DNA from: Gymnogyps californianus
Lineage: Eukaryota > Chordata > Aves > Accipitriformes > Cathartidae
Reading direction: 5' to 3'
NCBI RefSeq assembly: GCF_018139145.2
Contig: NC_059473.1
Location: 68,492,707-68,556,706 of the forward strand
DNA: 64,000 nucleotides
This document shows positions 61,000 to 64,000 of the stretch, piece after piece. The translations under genes and the position numbers were made by a program. The notes under the pieces are model-generated. The model ran no database searches. It saw only the letters and a list, made by a program, of their open reading frames with translations, and was not told where the DNA came from. Each line of letters starts with the position of its first letter. The first letter of the stretch is position 1.

Positions 61000-63900
61000 G
61001 TGTCTTTCTGAAGTTTTGAAAAAAGGCTTTGGAACTGAGAGCAGAGAGCAGCCCAGGCTGGACTGCATTAGGCTGAGCTGTTTGTGATAGCCTGTGTGTT
61101 TTCAGTAAGCGGTTCAGTAGCCCATCACCTGGCTCAGCTGAACAGGATGGGAGGGAACCTGTTCGCAAGCACACTGGGAGTGTAATAGTTTGTCTGAACA
61201 AAACCATATACCAAAACTCCTGTCTCAGTGTGGCTGGAAACTTTGTTGTATATCAGGAGAAATCCAGACAAAAGGGCAGTTCCAAGAGAGACACTACAAT
61301 GGCAGCCTAATGCAGTGTGACAGACAGAGTGAAATATAATATATAGTAATAATTTGCTGTATTACTGAAATCTTGCCAGGTAGCTGATGGTTCTATTAGA
61401 AACGGACAATTTTAAGATACCCACAAGTAGTATGTCACACAGCATCAGTTAACACCTGCTCATCTTTAGTTTTTATAGGATGATTTCCACAATTTAAATA
61501 GTAAAGAAGGTTCTAGTTTTCCTGCTAGCTAATGAAACAGGTGCTGTGTCCATTTAAAAACAAATATTTTATTCTACTAATTGACTCAAGAGCAGCAAAA
61601 TCTATCCATCCCAAGAATCTTCATTGCTCTTCTTTTGAGTTTTTACAAGAGTTGTAAAAAAGTCATTACTGCTCATAGCATAAAAATATTTTCCCATTAA
61701 AACAGTGGCCTGCTTTTAATAAATCCTAAAGTTATTGTTGGCTCTGGATTTCCAACGTGTAACTAAATGAATATTTTTTTTGTGTGCAAGTCATGAAACT
61801 TAATATACTCTGTAAAACTGTTCAAATCCTTCAACAACTCATTTAGTCTATGCAGATGTCAAGAGAGACGAAGCTGTATTTTAAACTCTAATACAGCCAT
61901 GATTGACCTTTCTTTCATTACTATTATCTCCATACATAGGAAAGGTTGTATTGGCAACATTTTTACTGGGTTACTGTGGAAAGGGAAATTTGCTTTCTGT
62001 GCTATCAAGAGGATAACCTACTTCAGAGCTTTACCTGCAACTGTGGTACATTTTATCAGATAGATAATAGCAATATCTAGGGGAACATTTTTACTTTGTC
62101 TTGCAGCTTAGTCAGGTAAGTTGTTGCTAATTGACAAGTTTCCTTGAGCTAAAATTTGATCCACTAAAGTCAAAGGAAATGTAGTCATTGCATTTGATAC
62201 TGCTGCAATTTCACCCCATGTTTTTAAAGCACAAAAGATATTCCAAGAAGGTCTGTTTCAGTCAGTCATTTCTGCACCTGAAGGAAGAACAGGTTTGACT
62301 GTGCTCTCAGCTTCATTCCACAGGGAAGGCTCTTCATTGAACCATGGTAAAATATGTCACTGATGGTTTTTTTCATGACCAAAATATTTCATATTTACAG
62401 TGTGAAATATCTTTCTTGTAATTTTATTATGGCTCCCGTTCAAGAAAGCACCCTTATTCTGGAACAATATACAAACCACAGCTATCTTGCACTGCATGCC
62501 CCACCATTTCTGAGTGCTTCAGCAAATGGCTGGCACTCAGCACTTCCCTGGAAACCCACACCGTGGTGGATTTAACCAAAATTAAAAGTGAGTAATTATG
62601 GTAAGGGATTTACCTATGCCTAAGTGACATAAATGCACAGAGGATCCCTCCAGCAGTCTCCAGCTTAGGTGTGACAATGATTCGGCATACTGAGATACTA
62701 TTATCCCCATTACTTGTTTGGGCTTTTTAAAATTAAAATAGCCATGTCTGTTGTGTTTAATGCTGGACTCAGTACCATCCCAGATACAGCCAAAAATTTG
62801 ACAGACAGCTCAAAATTAGGTTCCTCTTGAGATGCATCTCTGGATCCTCACAATTTAGATAGGAGCCAACCATCTTTTTCGTCAGAGCTGGGAGCTTCTG
62901 TACCTTCAAAGGCACCTAGTTTACAGCACCCTGGGAACATGCAGGCTGAGAAGGGACATACAGCTGAGCTTCGACAGCATCTGGGTTGAGGTTTTCATAG
63001 GATTATAGGGTGTTCAAATGGCTTTCCTGAGGAAAGGCACCTAAAATTTATACAGGTTCCATTTTAGGTACCAAGCAGGCATGCTGCATCTTCCCTGACA
63101 AGTCTGAAAAGACAGCAGAACTAAATTAGGCATATATCTTTTTAGTCAGTTATGCTAATGACAACCCCATGTTTCAGAAATTGTAAGGCCTAAGGGGATC
63201 ATCATGATTATCATGATTATAAAATCTTATTTATAGGATGACAGTGTTAAAGAAACTCACTGGGTAATTTTACATCAAGCTCATAACCCTTCTTTGAACT
63301 GTGGTATGTATTTTAGAAAAGTCTTTAAAGGCTTTAGATGATACAGAGCATACCAGAAGTGGGAGAGAGAGTCTCAGAAAACAAGCCTTGCCAAGGGTTG
63401 TTTTCAGTACAAGGTGGAAAGACGGGCTGCTTCAAAGGGTGGTTTATAAGACAAACCTACCTGCAACTTTACAGTACATCTAGGACCACCTGCAGAGATG
63501 TCTGTCTATAATGTGGAATGTGTCTCCTTGAGTTTGGTTGGCTTGAGTACATCTCCTCTGCCTGACGTGTCTGCTCAATGTTTTTCATCACACAATATCC
63601 ACTCAGAGAAAGGCTGACCAGTTCCCGGATTCAGAAAGAAAGGCATAATTATTGGTCAGATAACTTAAAATGCCATTTTGAAAATCAGTTTTCCATTTTT
63701 ATCTTTCGAAAATCCTTCTTACCACCCATGAACATCAGCGAAACCCAGGCGGGTTGCGAGCACTCAGCACCTCGGGACCAGCTGCATAATGGTCAGTAGC
63801 TCACGGTGACTTCAGTTTTCTCAAATGGAAAGGTTTGGTGACTAAAGGCTCAATCTATGGCCCTTAACAGTTATAAAACTTGCCTGCCCATAGAGTCAAT

Positions 63901-64000
63901 TTTCCGAAAATTTTCCACAAGTGATTTGCTGACAGGGCAGAGCAGAGGTAAAGGACTGTTTAAATAAATCCGGCAGGGCACCGGTGCCCAAACCAGCTTC
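61000..64000. other. Noncoding DNA, no gene recognised
   Basis: No coding exon or intact mobile element is supported. A CpG-poor block just right of the pyrimidine tract (about 61035-61220) is less AT-rich and could be part of an unrecognised insertion. A short repeated word 'atcatgatt' appears at about 63199-63222. The stretch otherwise looks like ordinary AT-rich bird noncoding DNA up to the window edge. Confidence 0.6.

Noticed and set aside
60559..61207. Frames of 169 and 202 codons (minus) and 125 codons (plus) with Lys/Gly/Arg/Glu- or Pro/Phe/Leu-repeats
   Set aside because: Direct translation of the homopyrimidine repeat in several frames; low complexity only.

Overview
This window looks like vertebrate nuclear DNA, almost certainly from a bird. 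It is AT-rich with strong local swings in base composition. It has no long open reading frames, no operon-like gene packing, no ribosome-binding-site pattern and no recognisable tRNA or rRNA. Its interspersed repeats are of avian or sauropsid type: two solo LTRs of ERVL-like endogenous retroviruses, old CR1 LINE fragments and MIR/CORE-SINE-like relics. The two LTR types are, from memory, families common across Neoaves. I could not run a search, so species and chromosome stay open. I found no protein-coding exon I would defend. The window reads as intergenic or deep intronic sequence, a 'gene desert' type of region.

Layout. 1-16 kb is ordinary noncoding DNA with two MIR-like relics (about 7.72-7.93 and 9.68-9.79 kb), a possible third (about 15.9-16.0 kb) and a few composition-distinct blocks that could be conserved elements (about 6.5 and 10.8 kb). 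The block at about 16.15-16.62 kb has the most enhancer-like texture. Weaker candidates lie near 18.6, 19.5-19.8, 22.4 and 39.6 kb. 25-29 kb holds two more relics. At 32.3-33.35 kb an old CR1 in minus orientation is split by a solo ERVL-like LTR (32448-33041) flanked by a perfect 5-bp target duplication. At 37.3-37.5 kb there is another minus-strand CR1 piece. At 41074-42267 there is a 1.19-kb solo LTR of a second family, also with a perfect 5-bp target duplication, carrying an internal ~45-50-bp tandem-repeat array. At 43.9-44.3 kb there is a plus-strand CR1 3' piece.

The most unexpected structure is at 48887-49193: two 58-bp arms in inverted orientation that match at 57 of 58 positions, separated by 191 bp. 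It has the shape of a short TIR element (MITE-like) or a long RNA hairpin, and no obvious target duplication. Two other unusual tracts follow. One is a sharply bounded GC-rich block ending in AT-rich sequence with two AATAAA signals (about 55.03-55.63 kb; possibly a third, degraded LTR). The other is a 270-nt uninterrupted homopyrimidine run (60730-60999) whose repeat unit changes stepwise from 7 to 6 to 5 bases.

I see no interacting set of genes and no convincing new biological system. The items worth following up are the inverted repeat, the LTR-embedded minisatellite, the GC-rich insert and the homopyrimidine tract.
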